The position numbers and the translations under genes are program-made. This document shows, piece by piece, positions 1 to 15,100 of a stretch of DNA of 64,000 nucleotides. Under the pieces are notes generated by a model, which was not told the origin of the DNA, did not search any database, and saw nothing but the letters and a program-made list of their open reading frames with translations. Every line of letters begins with the position of its first letter. Position 1 is the first letter of the stretch. Source of the stretch: Amblyornis subalaris (lineage: Eukaryota > Chordata > Aves > Passeriformes > Ptilonorhynchidae); the NCBI GenBank assembly GCA_018881555.1, contig JACAXG010000027.1, forward strand, positions 8,401,412 to 8,465,411, in the 5' to 3' direction.

Positions 1-196
1 CCTGTTCTTTTATGCTGGCACATTTGAACCCCAATATAGCCCTAACTTCACTAAAATAAAGCTTCTCTCAGTCAGAAAAACAGCTTTCAGGTAGTATGCA
101 ATCACTGTTTTCACTTCCTTCCCCTTTATGTTCTCCATCTCGATGCAACCCTTTCCCCAACACAACACAACCAGGAAGGCTGGGGTGCAGTCTTAC

Positions 197-3100
197 CATA
201 ACATTGAGCTGGGAGTTGCTGGCTTGTGCGATTCCGAGGATGTTGGTGGTGTGCATCACTTCTACGGAAAAACTGGGCAGCCAGCTGGCAATTCGGGAGC
301 CTGGGAGTGAGAAATCACCAAGTCAAGAAAGAATATGAGGATCTCAGTATTTAACAGAAGCCTTCATATTCCACAAGGTACATACAGGGGAGTTCTGCAG
401 TGCAATGCATCCCTAAGATCTCCCAAACATAGAGATGGCTGGAGTAAATCAGTAACTGCCAATACTCTCTTCAAACACACTGTCATAGTGGTTTAACAAT
501 CTGCGGGCTGGAAAAGGATCAAGGAAAAAACACATCCTTGTTTTCTTTTTTTAATGTTCCTATTAAAGTGAAAATTAAAATAAGTAAAATCCAGTTCTGG
601 AATATATTAATAAATCCAGCAATCTTACTCAAAACAGGACAGCTTCTAAGCAATCTGAATCCAGGTCCAAAATGGATCATCACTGAGAAATATTACTTCA
701 AAGGGACACAGAGCAACTGAACAAAGTGACTGCTGCAATCGTGTGCTTCAGCACAACAGAGATGGGCACATGGGTGGCTCTCTCCTCCTTCTGTACTGCC
801 ACTTAAATAAACACAGGGCTTGCTCTATGCCACTTCTTCTATCTCCATGGTAATCCTGCAGGTCTCCAAGCCACAGGGGAGCACTGGAGAGGACAGTCAT
901 GAAAAATACAGTGTTATTCTAAATATAAATGTCCTTTGGAGACCTAAAGCACCCTAAAACTGGAAGCCATGCGGAAGCTATCAACCAGTCTCAATGTACC
1001 TAGAAACTGTCAGACCCTTCTCCGCCCATTATTCTCCCCCCATATAATGTCCAAAGATTGCAAAACAAGCACAGATGAAGAACAGGTCACTATATAAGGT
1101 TGCAGCATCTCAACTGCCTCATGGGAGCTCCACAAGGGCAGAGCCCAAAGCTGAGTATTTGCAATACTGAAACCTACTGAGAAACACCAAGAGTGCCATC
1201 AAAACCCGGGAAACTGTGAGGACAAGCACACACTGATACCAAAACTATAAAAAAATCTGTAAGACAAACAACATAAATTGTCTTTTTCAAAACAAGTTGT
1301 CTGCATACACAGAACTTATTATGGCCTGGAATCACATCTGTTTTGTGAGGATTTATAACACATCACTTAAAAAAACCAAATGTAAAACTGTTGTGGTTAC
1401 ACGATTCTGTCTAAGACTAATCTTCTGCACCCAACCAAGCACTGCAAGTGTCTTGTAAACTGAGTGGCAAATGGACTTCTGACAACCACACATTAGCTAG
1501 GGGATAGGGAAAAGACTGACTTTTAGACTGCCCCACACAGGGCTTTTTTTTCCCCTCTTTGACTGTCATTGATTACCCACCACATGGTAACAAAAAAACA
1601 CATGAATTTTCCATTCTGCTTGTCAACATGGCACACAATGAATGCATGCCAGTAACTGAAGCTGCTGACCACAACAAACCCAGAAAAAGGCAGCACTTGT
1701 ACAAATCTTTCAAGAAATCTCCACAGCTCTGGGAAAACCTCAGAGACACATATCTGAGCTCTTGCAAAAGAACTGTTAAGAAACATAAAGGTGGTTGACA
1801 AACACAAGCAGAGCATGGTTTGAGTTTCAATGGAAGCACAGACAGAATTCCCTTCTACAGAAGGCAGCTCCCTTTGTTTATNTGGGAAACAGCAGAGGAT
1901 GTCAAACGTGCTCAGCTCACCATCAAAGTGGAAGAAGTGATTGTGCTGGTTCAGACGTGGTCTGCCTTCTGCTGCTGCCACGGGGACCAGGTTCTCATCC
2001 AGATTTTCCCTTTGGTGATCCTCTCTCACGTGATGGCTGTCAGTGATATTAAGAGACATTCTGCAGGTGGGGCAAGATGTGTCTTGTTCCAGCCAGGACC
2101 GCAGGCACGAGCTGACAAGAAAACAGAAGTACTGTTATGAGCTTGCAGCATTTTTTTCCAAGACACCACTATCACATCAAGCAGCTGTAGCATATTCTGT
2201 ACACAGCATCAACACATGGACTGCTCAGAGATACTCTTGATGAGCTCCTGATGACTCTGGCATAGGTTTCTTATTTCTTTCAGCTGAAAATACTCAAGTG
2301 TTCACTTTTTATAAATATGCATGCAGATTTACCACAAAATTAAAACACTCTCCAAGTTTGTTGTCCCTCTAGCTCAGAAAAAGGAAGTTTTGCCTGGAAG
2401 GAAAAACAAAGCATTTATCTTCTTTCACCATCCCCAACTGAAAAGGACAAAAACCAACTGGACACACAGTTAATGTATCCTGACACATTTTCAAAGCAGT
2501 TCTGCCTGTGATATGGCAATGGCACCTCCAGTGTTTTCAAACAGCTTTTCAAAATACTAATACCCAAACCACAAAAGTCAGTACCACTCCAAGAACTCTC
2601 TAAACGTATTTATTAATACTAACAATTCTGTGCCATTACAATCCTTACTTAATTCCGAACATTTGCTGTCCTCCAGAAAGTGAGAAGTGTTTGAAATGCA
2701 GGTTGAAACACTCAAAGCTGCGCATGCTTTTTGATTCATGCTGATATGACCCAATTGCAGTATTTGTTCAAGTTAAATCTAATTTTCAGTAGGAAAGAAC
2801 TGAATTTCACAGGACTGAACACTTCTCAATATTATAACACATACTTCACATTTGCAGGGTGGGTTTTTTCCCAGAAGTTCTCAAAACACTTTAGAAAGGT
2901 AAAGACATACAAAAAGATCAAATAAACCTGTTCCCCAAATTGTGTATTTGTAAACAAAATGAAGGCACAGATCACATGTTTGGGTTGACAGAGCAAGGGA
3001 AAAGCCCTAATTGCAGGATTGTAGTGAAGTCAAGGATACAAGCACTCTGGCCAATTCCTGAAACTTTGCCAAAGTCTTTTCCATCATATTGCAATGGAGG

Positions 3101-6100
3101 GATACACAGTGATGGGTTTCCCAGAAACAACCAAAGCACCACAGTAAAAATCTACCACCTTCCACCACCTTGGTCACCAGCATAGCCAGCATGTTGGCAC
3201 TGGCAGCGCTGTCCAACGTCACCTGCCTGCCCACAGGAAAACCACACTGCCCTCAGCAAACTCACACCTCTGCTAGAGCTGTACTCCAAAGATCACTTGG
3301 GAAACACCAGGAGTTTCCCAAGCTGCCACTACGCTCCTCAACGACTCAACCACCGAGATGCCAGAATGGGCACGACCCCGTGTCAGCTGCATCAGCACCA
3401 GGCCCTAAAAGCCAGCTGTGGTCACACCCACTGGGTACCACACCAGCAGACGGGCTTGGTCACCCACAGCACCTCAGTAGGAGGAGGGCCAGCACCAGGT
3501 CAAGGCTGGCAACCGTTCAAAGCAACAACTCTTTTGAAATTGCCTGCCTCCTGAAAGATAAAGGAGAGAGTTTCAACATGCCTAAAAGATTCAGACACCT
3601 ACTCTCATCAAACTTCCTTAATATTTAGGCAGAGGATTGATCTCAGCAATGTGAATCTTCCCTGCCACCTTCTCTTCCACTCCAAATAACTGATGATGAA
3701 AAAAAAGTTCCACGTAATTGAGACTGGACACAGTGTTCAGCCTGTTGACAAAATCACCAGGCTTTTATGAGGAGAGAAACCACTCTCAGGTTGTAAATAG
3801 GGTTATTAGTTACATCTAGTTTTATATGCAAGCCATCCACTGTAACATGTTCTCTCCCTAAAAGCACCAAGGAGTGTAAATTGCTTCAGAACTGTAATTG
3901 CTTTAGAAAAAAATACAAAATCCTTTTAAATACAGAGAAAATGCCTTTCTGAAGAGAAGACCCTGGGCTTCTCAAGTGCTCAGCAGGTGATTAAATATTC
4001 ACATGATTCAGTAGCACTGGAAGAGGAGTTTCTGCTATGGAGGCACATTATCTCATTAGAGACTTCTTGGAACACAGATAAATATTTATGGCAAGGTTTG
4101 TCATAAATGACAACAAATTAGCATGCAGATTAGAACCTCTGGTTTGACAGTTATCAGAAAAGTTAAAAGCTATTTGCAGAAAGTAACACTACAGGGACAA
4201 TTTAACTGACCTGCACATTCATCATATGGCCCTCCAGAAATGCCTGGTTGAATCCCTGTATCTCCTTTCCTATTTAAGCACAAGCATGGAAGTGTAAGCA
4301 CTGCTATGAAAGATCCAAGAAAAGTCACATCTAGCTCAGCACACTGTGCACCAGCACCCGGTCCTATTCACTACTGAATGAGTGTAAGAAGCAGTGTACA
4401 GAGAGATCCTTTGGCCAAGAGTCTCCCAATTCCAACTACCATCTGCTTAGGGACCATTTCTGCTGATGTGGTTAACCTCTTTTACAGCCCTGATGGACTC
4501 ATTACCCCTTGAAATCACAGATTCAGACTTGGCCTCCACAACTGTCCTGTGGGACTCACCACCGTGCAAGCATGCACTATTCTATGAAAAGATTTCACTT
4601 TCTCTTTAAAGCTGGTATCTGAAAGGTACTTAAGGATCTAATTGCAATTTTTCTTCTTCACCTGAAAATCAACACGCCCTCCACACAACAAATCTACCAA
4701 TTTGTGTTTGAGAAACTCAATACTAGCTACCCATTAGCTGACAAGGTGCACGCTCTTAGCTTGGGGAGAAAAAAAAGTGCACCAGGTGGAACAACTCATA
4801 CATGAAAATGACTGGAGTGAACAGGACTTGCACTTTGTTATCAGAAGCAGACCAAGACAAGCCAGGCAACAAGCATCCAACAACTCTGTCATCCCACTGT
4901 AAATTTCAGCCATGCCCATCTATCCCTTCCCTTCTCAGGCAGGTGCACCCTCTCCAGCCTGGACACGTACTTGTGGAAGAGGTGGCCACAAGGGAGTTTA
5001 CGTGCGGATTGCATGGAGTCCCAGCAAATGGCACAGTCATCATTGTTCACTGCCAGCTCCTCTGGTGTTGCAACTGCAAACCTACAAAGAAGGAACAGGA
5101 AGAAACAGAAGAAATGACTACACAAGCACAGCATGGCCTCCTCTCCAGAGAATCCAGCACTGAGAAAACCTTATCCTCCATATTAACTTTTCCTTAAGAG
5201 AGCTATGCCAGCAGGTTTGCTATTCTTTTGGTAACTCAGGCTCACACTGCAAAGGAACACACACACACACATCCCTCCAATGCTGTTTGCAGGCACTTTT
5301 TTTTCATATCTCCTCATACATCCTAAGTGCAAAAAGCTGTGACTTAGTACCTTCCAAGAGATAATTATATGATCATTTTGTTGGGATCCCTAAGTTATAA
5401 TCTGTATAGATTTGTCTTATGTCATTTTTCTAAATTAGTTTTAATAGCTGTACCCATTAAGTTGTCTCTTTGGGATTATAAGCATTTATGGTCTGACTAA
5501 TTTTGGCCTCGGATTTTGCCACTCCCATTTGTCTTGACTTTTTTTCCCTTTTTTTTTAAGCTGCAGTGCCATGTAAGCAGTGACTACACAGTATCCAAAC
5601 ACGGACAATATAGAGATGAGTGGTGTAACATTTCACAGCACCGCTGGTGTGGAATATACGTGAAGAACTACCACATAAAGGCAGCTGCCATCGGCAGTTT
5701 CAGAAGGAAGCTAGAATGTGGTTCTTCCAGCATAATCAGAATGACCGAAACACATCAAGTTGCTCAGACAAGAAGTCTGCGACGCATGCAACTCAAACAG
5801 CTTTGTGAGCAGCTCAAAGTGGTTCAGTGGCTGCATCTTACTGAAAAGAAACGATGCACTGTGGATGAACTATATTATGAAGCTCTTAACCTGGTATCAC
5901 AGCCATTAAATGACTTTTCAAAGAGAAAACCTCAGGAATTTCTAGACAAGCCAGCCTTCTCCATCTGGACTACAGCAGCAGGAATCAGAATTAATCAAAC
6001 CCACAGAGGCCCAAAATTAAAACAGTACAGTGATGTACAGAAAGAGTAAAACTCCCTGTGGCTCTTAAAATTTTTAAGAACATAGCTGAATTTTGAAAAC

Positions 6101-9100
6101 ATTGGATCAGAGATGCAGTACTATCTGGCACAATATTAGGTTTTAGCAGGCCTCCCAATTCCTCCATATTGCCTCACTACAAGGGGATGGACTAAAGTAC
6201 TGCCAAGGTGCTCTCAGCTCCACGACAGGTACAGAGTCCGTTTAGAGTTGGCTTCAGATTTAATAAATACATAGGTAAAGCTAGGCAGGTTTAATTAATA
6301 GTTTGATTTCATTTCAGTCAGTAACTGCATAGTACAGCCTAATGAAATTAAGAGCATTGATTTCTACCACAGCCGAAGTCAATATTTGACAACCGAAAGG
6401 CAGAGCTCTGCAGAGCTGCTGTCACCCCACTAGGATAATATACAAGAGAATACAGGAGAAGAAATACTGGACAGGGGAGTTCACTTTTTGCCAGTTAATA
6501 TGTTACCAGTAGTACTGCCATCATGTAAGTCAATCCTACATATCTGTTAAAACCAGAAAGAGTGTTCCCAATAACAAATAAAATGGGTAAAAACACTCTC
6601 TAGGTGTAAACACGTAAGAGTCAGGTTTGCAAGACTGCATCTCTCCAGTTTACACCACGCCAGTCTGTATCAAAGGAACATAAAAGAATCCCACCTTCTT
6701 TCTCACGATCCTCTCTCCTAGATCTACCTCAAGACTGCAGAGCAAGTAAGAGGCTCACCTGGCTTCCATGTTTCCAACCACGCGCAGGTAGTTCTTGTGC
6801 CGCCGAATTCGCCGCTGAACCTCATGGAACAGGTAGCGCAGCTGCATGAAAATCACCAGGCTGGCCATCGACAACCAGATATTGCCAAACAGCTTGGGGA
6901 AACAATAGAGCAGGGATTAGAAACAAACACCGTGGGGAAAAAAGAAGCTGCATCAGGTCTTCAGAGAAAAAGAAATTAAGAAACCAGCCCTGAAGAATTT
7001 TTCTTTTTTGGGGTCTATTCAGACCAACCACACGTGTTCACAGGTATTACTACTCATTATGTCTTCAGCTACAACTTTGGCAGCACAGCATTTATAATGA
7101 GGACAAACTGTATTCAGTCCTGTCCAGCTTAGCATCCCCTGCTGCCAATGAAAATAATTCAGTCTGATATTACTCAATAAAAAAGCTAATTAAACATCTA
7201 CTAAACAGATAATTACACAGTAGCTAAAACTCCATAACAAAGTTATTTGTGATTACTCCAATTACACAGGAGGAAAGAATGCCAGAATCCCCACCACTAC
7301 ATTTTCATCTCTACTTAAGTAACTTCTCTGTAATACTCGGTTTCTAAAATAAGCAAAGTCAAAAAATACATAAAATACATATACCCAATACCCTTTATTT
7401 TAAGGCCAGTCTATTTGTTCAGCATTATGTCCAGTATTTCATACCAGCATATGAATATGATGCATCAGGTCCAGGGAAAGCAAGGTTAGCTCCATGACAA
7501 AATCCGTGTAGTAGACGTAAGTGCCTTTGCCCTCCCACGTTCCTTCATGGTTGAGATCCCAGAGATGAACTACATATCTGCAAGAGAGAGGAAATTAACA
7601 TTACTCTTGTATTTTTTCTTAAACAGCATCTCTAGAATTCAAACTATTTTATCCATTTTTCAAACAACTTCTGGATATGGATTCTTTGCTCTTCCTAGGC
7701 CTTGTGGCCCCAGTCTGTGCTTTCCCCAAGGGGATTTTTTTTAATGTTACTTGTTTCAAACAGCAACACTTTAAAAAGGCAAAAAGCAATCAATGCTTAG
7801 CCCACACTGGCACTCCAGGCACCACTAGCTGACAGAGAAGATGCAGCATTTATTAAAACCTCTTGCATGTACTGAAAGTCAGTCTTGGGATTATAGTAAC
7901 TACAGAGCCATGTTTTTCAGCACGTGAGCTGTTTCTCAGGTGAGTCATTACTGCTTGGTGTCAGACCTGAAATGCTGACAGTGACCTGGACAAAGAGGCT
8001 CCTGTGTTACAGGCCATGTCCTACATATGCACACCCAGGTGTGCTACAGGTACACATGCACGTGACATTTTCACAGCAAAACTCAAGAGAGTAAGACCTT
8101 AAACCCTGTAGAATGAGATTAAGTAGCACATATCAGCCCTCATACAGCAGCACCCATCCACTTTAATCCATGACTCAAGCTATCAGCACTCACTAAAGCT
8201 ATCCAAGCACTGCAACCCCCACCTGTAAAAAGCATTCTTAAAATGGATTTCCACCTGTAAAAATAATTCTTAAAATTCTTCTATGCATATTTAACCCTTT
8301 GTAATATCCAACGTATCTGCCAACTGGTTACCAGCTGGCTTTAAAATAAATGTTCCTGTGACTACTTAAACATCAATGCAATATTTTATTCAAATAAAGG
8401 CTTCAGGATAACGTACACACATCACTCAAGTAAAACCAGAAAAAGTCAGTCGCAAAACTCATGCTTAAAAACAGCACAGGCTAAAGTTAACCACCTTTGT
8501 TCATCTCACAGAATCCTGCAATGGTTTGGGTTGGAAGGGACCTTGAAGATCGTCTCATTCCAACACCCCTGGTTGCCTCATCCAATCAGACCTTGACCAC
8601 TTCCAGGATGGGGCAAGCACAGCTTCTCTGGGCAAACAGTTGCTGCGCCAGTGGCTCACCAATCTCACAGGGAACATTTTTTTTCCCCTAGTATCTAATC
8701 TAACCCTGCCCTCTGTCTGAAGCCATTCCCTCTTGTCCTATCACTCCATGCCCTTGTTAAAAGTCCCTCTCCAGCTCCCTTAGAGCTCCTTTAGGTACAG
8801 GTTCTAAGGTTTCACCAGAGCCTTCTCTTCTCCAGGCTGAAGAACTCCAGCTCTCTCAGCCCATCTCCATGGCAGATGCTCCATTCTACTGAGAATCTCT
8901 GCAGAGTCATCTAGACTTGCTCCAGCAGGTCCACATCCTTCTCATGTTGGGGACCCTAGAGCTGGATGCAGCATTCCAGGTGGACTCTCAGAAGAACAAA
9001 GCAGAGGGGCAGAATGCCCTCCCTTGACCTGCTGCCCACAGTGTGGGGATGCAGACCAGGACGTGGCTGAGTTTTCTGGGCTGCAAGCACACATTACTGG

Positions 9101-12100
9101 GTCATGTCAAGCTTCTCATCCAACAACACCCCCAAGTCTTTCTCCTCAGGGCTGCTCTAAATCTCCAAACATGGATTTGCAATTCAATGAGGTAATTACA
9201 TACACCTCTTACATCAACATGCTATATGCACTACCTTCCTGAACAACCATCCTGTAAAACATCAGCTACTCACCGTAAAATCACATGAGCAGTTCTGACA
9301 GTCACCAGTAGAGACTGCAAAACAGGAAGGAAAAAAACATACATGTTAACAACATTCTGGCAGGGACAGTGGTTCAGATGCAGGAGCTCAAGGGCTAAAA
9401 CACGAAACACATTTATTGCAGCTTAACACGTTCCTGTGAACCAATGGTCACCATAGCTGAATGTGTGCACAGTATACTTGTGACAAACACGAAGCTTATA
9501 AATAAACATGGAAGGAATTGTTCCCAAAGACACGATGCAATTAGAGCAGCCATCAGTGTTACTGCTGCTAAGTGTCATTCTTCCCTGACTACACAGGACA
9601 TAATACCTTTTCCAATTATTATTACTCAGCAAATGTTGAGACCACAATCCCACCAACTACCTTACCTCTCCTCTTCTTAAAAATCCCACTTCTTAAAAAA
9701 AAAACAAACTGGAGGAACTGAATAATAACAGGAATTTGAGGAAGAACCATGGAAGAACTTTGACATAATTTCCCCTCTTCGCTGAGATATAAATGCTGCT
9801 AAAGTAACTTCTGTCTTTAATCATACTTACGTTTCTAGGCTAAGTACAGAGAAAAAAACCTGAGTGTATCAGGAAGTGTAAAATCAGAAGTATAAAGACA
9901 AGTCACCAAAATGGTAACTACATTTCCATGGGCTCTTATCATCTAAGAGATGTGGCCCCATCACCTATCTCTAACCCATCAAGCCCACAGTGTTCCATCT
10001 CTTCATTCTATCCCCACAGTGAAAAAAACCAGACAAGCTTCCCTCACAGACTGTCCACACCACTCTGTAGTTAGCAGGGGCCAAGTGACACTGAGATGCA
10101 GGGTATTTACAACGAGCAAATGAAACCACTTCTGTGAAACTGGTCTGATGGCATGCCTTCAGCATAAGTACTACAAACAGTACAGAAGAACTATCAAAAC
10201 CACTAACTTCCCAATGTAGCAATAAACTAGTTGGTTCGAATAATTTTTTCCATCTGTAAAAAGCATTCCTAAAATGCTTCTATGCGTATTTAACCCTTTG
10301 CAATATCCAACATATCTGCCAACTGTTTACTAGCTGGCTTTAAAAAATATGTGCAAAGATAAACAGACTGGACCCTGCCTGCTATACAATAATTCTCAAA
10401 CATCATATATTAAGGCAAAAAAGACTAATGTTTACTGAAAAATACAGACAAGTCCTTATTCAACTTTCTCTGGGCATTTGCACATTTCACATCCACCCTT
10501 TGCAGTAAAGAAAATGCTGACAAACAACAGAGAACAAGGGGAAGTCTACCTAAAACACAAGAACAACATTTATACTGCTTTATTGAAAACCCTGAGGCAT
10601 CAAGCTAAATCAATGTTTGCAGGAGATTAATAGCTTAATGTAACTTAATGTAATTCATTCACACTAATGGAATACACTTGGCAGGGTCCCTCTTGAGGAG
10701 CATCACACAAGCCACCATCAGGAAAACATTTCAGTCTGACAGATGTAACGTTTTTTGCTGAGAGCTTGAAGACTGCCATGAGGTGTCACTACCAGGACCC
10801 GTACAGAAAGAAACCTAAATGTTTTATTCCACTCACATGAGTGGCTGGGTATTAAAATCAAGCAAACTACTCATGGTTGCCTAATCCATACAGGCAATGC
10901 TTAAAACATTCAAAAATGATGGCCTATTAGACAATCTCCTACGAGGAAAAACTAAACAGACTAGAATTCTTTTGCTTAGAAGGAAAGTCAGCAAAGGAAC
11001 CCGCAAAAGGGTGATAAAATCACAAATAATATGAAAAAGAGTAAACAGGGAATGATTCTTTGCAGATTTTCACTATATATGTATTTGATGATAGCTAAGG
11101 ACATTATTCCCTGCCCATGGTAGGGGGGTTGGAACTAGATGATCTTTAATGTCCCTTCCAACCCAAATCCTTTTGTGATTATCAAANAGAAGATTCAGAA
11201 CAACTAAGAGATCTTTTGTGTACACAAAGCCAAGAAAATGTGGAATTTTTTGCCTTTGGATATTGCAGAGGCTGACATATAACCAAGTTCAAGGAATGAT
11301 CAGACAACTTGCCAGAGTACATCTGAGGCTATCAAATCCAACAGGCTTGTGCAGCCCTCAGCTCAGGAATGCTCTCAAACACCAGCAGCTACAAGCAATA
11401 GGAGATCCTTTCTTCTACATTCCCCACAAAGTTCCTGGCTGTCCACCAGCAGCACAGCAGTCTGTGGGGACCCCTGGCTTGGTTGGGGACCCCACACTTA
11501 CACTGACTGAGCCACTCCTTCATTAATCAGCACACAGAACAGCTCCCACTGAAATGAACAGCTGGGCCCCATCCTGCAACCCAAAACATCACACAGCACA
11601 GAGCTAAGGAGGCAGCGCAGGCACCAGAAGACTCCCTGATAAACCTACCCAGAGCTGGTGCAATGCTGATACATCCTTCTGCCAAGCCAAGATAAGAGAC
11701 ATGACATCAACGAGACCCCACCTTCTAGCGACACTGGCAAATCTTCCAGCACCCTTCCACTGTTTAATTACAAATCTGGTCTTGCATATTCTCATATTCA
11801 GGGAAAAATAAAGCGACATATTTAATAACTGAACTGTGGTAGGATCAGCATCATATTCTCCTACTATCAGCTGTTTTCTTTCCTCCTCCCCTAACTCCAA
11901 GCATGAATTCAAGATAGGAGAAGAAAAATAAATCACACATATTACTTGTTATCTGAACTAAGGATGTGCTAACACAACATACTTGCAATTATACTGGATT
12001 CCTCTCTTTTGTTTAAGATTCCTCACTTCCTCAGGCAGAGTGCAACAACCCACCACAACATCAAAAACATACTGATGTTCACTCCACAAATGTATTGGTG

Positions 12101-15100
12101 TTTACTCCATAGTGCAAACGGTTCAGGAGCGCACAAACATGCCTTGCTCACCTCAGCTGAGACACAACTCATTACACAAATATCAGCAAATCCCATAACT
12201 ATGCCTTAAGGAAAGGATGTTAGCCTCATTCCTTTTGGGGAGAAATGAAATAGAAAATACAACCCCAGAGAAAGAGGCTGAAGTGCACATTACACTTTCA
12301 TGCACACTCTCTCCCCTCTCTCTAGCGCTGTTTCACCAAATCCTTCCTGCAATGTTCATGAAGCACAATCATTACTTTTTCATAAGCTGTCATTTGATTT
12401 CAGCATCATCTTATGGGTTTATCCTCTCATTCTCTTCTTCAGACTAAAATTTTTTTCAGGGCTAAAGGCTGAAGAGGGAAAGCACACCAATCTGGCAACT
12501 GCTGTAAAACACGGGAGAACTTGTTTGTGTCTTCAAAGTTTCTTTCTTACGGGAACTAAAAGCAAATCCATTGTGTAGCAGGATACCCCAAGTGAGGGGC
12601 GAAAGGCAAAGCAGAAACCACAACACATATGAAGGAACTCTCACCTCTGCTGCCATGAAAGCCAACGTGTGCATGCCATGGGTGTAGCCAACAACTCCAC
12701 AGACAACTGCTAATCCACAGCAGGACAGGAGCATGGCTATGAGCAGGGCCAGCACTCTGATGTGGCTGCTCATGGGTGTGGTAGGAGAAAAGGAAAGCTG
12801 CAACACAAATACATAAATACATGACAGGTTTAAAGGAGTACTTCATCCACCCTGCCTTCCATAGTCACCTCACCAAACCTGTCCTCATTCAAGAAAATCT
12901 TTTGCTTTCTAGAATAAAACCAATTTCACAATGCAATGTAGTAATAAATAATGCAGAATAAAGCTAAACCCACACACCATCCCAAAGCCTCACTCATGTC
13001 ACTGTCATTTACATTCACTTTTTAACAATCAGTTACAACTTTTTTATTTACAATTATTATGATTACTTGATCTAATGTTCAAATCATCTGTGCAAGAAAA
13101 CCACAGACACAGTAGTTTCTGCATCAAATCCACAGCATCTGCTTAGGATGAACACGCATTTTAGAAAGACACAACCTAATACAGTCTCCAAGCAACGTTC
13201 TGCCAATTTTTCACCTAGCAGCTGATCTGAATTTGTCCAGCTTGATCTTCCATCCTCTATTTCTCCCAATGTCATCTTCTTCTGGAAGAAAGAGACATTT
13301 ACCCCCCAAAAAATATTTAAGTTGCAGCTAGAGACTGCTAGACAGACTCTACTGAAAAATAATTGTCTCATTCAATAGCATGTAAAGTGTAGACAATCTC
13401 TAAACTACTTTAACAGTGGGCTACACCTAGGTCTGTCTAAATCAAAGGTGACCCAAGGGGCCAAATATTTCGTTGGTCCATCCTCTTTTTTCCAGGGCAG
13501 GATGAGGAAGGATAGGACAAGGAAAGAAAGAGTTTCCCAAAGCTTCACTCTGGTCTGATTAACAAAGTTGATTCCCATGTTTTGTTTTAAAATGGGTTCT
13601 TTCTTACTTCTTTGTATCTGGTTCAGCTCCACATACCGCTGTCTTCGCAAGGCAAATCACACAAGTATCGTTTGTCCAAGCAAAAAATGACTATGCATGC
13701 TTTGAATGCAAAAGGAATAGAATAAGGATTTCTTCCCACGTGACCTTTGTTCTTTCACCGCTGAGCAACACTAAAAATACCAGATGACTGCCTTGTTCAC
13801 TGCCGTCTCAATTTTCCTAACCCAAACCAATCCACTTTCAAGTTTAAGTACTTAGCTACCTGTGAATTAACAGGCCTTACTGGACATTATCAAAAAATAA
13901 AACCTGCAAAGCACAGATCTACCAAAAAGAAATTCACTGACTCAATTTAGGTCAAACTTCTATTCCAGGAGAGAGAAGCCTAGGAAAATGCAGGCCCATT
14001 ATAGTTGTTTAAAGGCCAAGATTTACTGTTCAAATTACAGTTCCTTCTTCCTTGCCTAGCCTTCAATTTCTGCATCTCTACTGAATTTATTCCTGGTATT
14101 AACAGCAAGTGGAGTGTAGCTCAGAGAGAAAATTGCACTGTATATTGTAAAGACACTGGCAGTCTAAATTCAGTAGATCTAAGTGAGTGTGAAACCTGAG
14201 CGCAGAATCTGCAGAAACAGGCTCCGTGGGCCAATCCTAAAGGGCACCAGTCTAAGGGATGTTCTGCTGCCAAGATGTCTTTACTAAGGAGAGCTATGAA
14301 GCCATCTCGTGGAGTTATGTAATAGTAATTACAGGGCACAGATAAGGAACAATTTATTAAAGAAAATAAGTATCTTCAGCTCCATTTGTCTCATGGGAAA
14401 ACTGAAGGAGTAAGATTGACACTGTACTTTAAAGCAAGTATTTGAAGTTATTGGGAGATGCACGTGTTCAGCACCGCAGGGTGGGGAAAAGGTCAAAATG
14501 ATCTGTTTGTACCCTATCATGAGCCAGTGCCCGAACCAGAAACAGAATTTGCATGTCCCAAAAGACAGCCCTTAATTAAAACTTACATATTCAAAGCGGT
14601 CCTTGCAGAGCTGAACCATCAGATGGAGAAACACAAGTCCAGAGAACCAGAGACACCACATCACCACTTCCTCCACTGTCTGAACATTCAGCACACCAAA
14701 AATGAAGATGAACTTGTAGAAAATGAAATTCCAGAATTTATCCTTGAGATGCTGTAATGGAAGACACTTGGTTACTGTAGTGAAAGCACTGACAATCCAC
14801 ACACAGGGGAGAGAAGGAGGGGAAAAGACAAATGAAAAAAACATACAGAAGTAGAAATGCAACAATACATTAACTAAAGCCCTCTGCATACACATCTTGA
14901 ATAGTAATTTTTACCCTTACTGAACTAAGAAACGTATTAAAAACATTAGAAGACCTTAGTATCTATCTAGACTTTTGTACCACTGCAGCATAACTGTGCT
15001 CCACAGCACACAACACAGTTTCCTGCCATACTCCCGAAACAGTGCTCAGCACAAACCAAGTCTGATCTCAGTTTCATTCTTCATGCCCAAGCAACTCAGC

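Noticed and set aside
1523..2059. 178-codon minus-strand open frame
   Set aside because: Only its first part (1921-2059) is real: the end of AMFR exon 9. The remainder is read-through past the exon 9 donor into intron 9.
3170..3628. 152-codon plus-strand open frame in AMFR intron 8
   Set aside because: Ser/Pro/His-rich composition without any recognisable motif, no acceptor or donor framing, no nearby poly(A) signal. Probably chance.
4802..5197. 131-codon plus-strand open frame considered as an upstream exon of the nested frame at 5561
   Set aside because: It is the antisense of AMFR exon 8 and its flanks, and no donor joins it in frame to 5561 convincingly.
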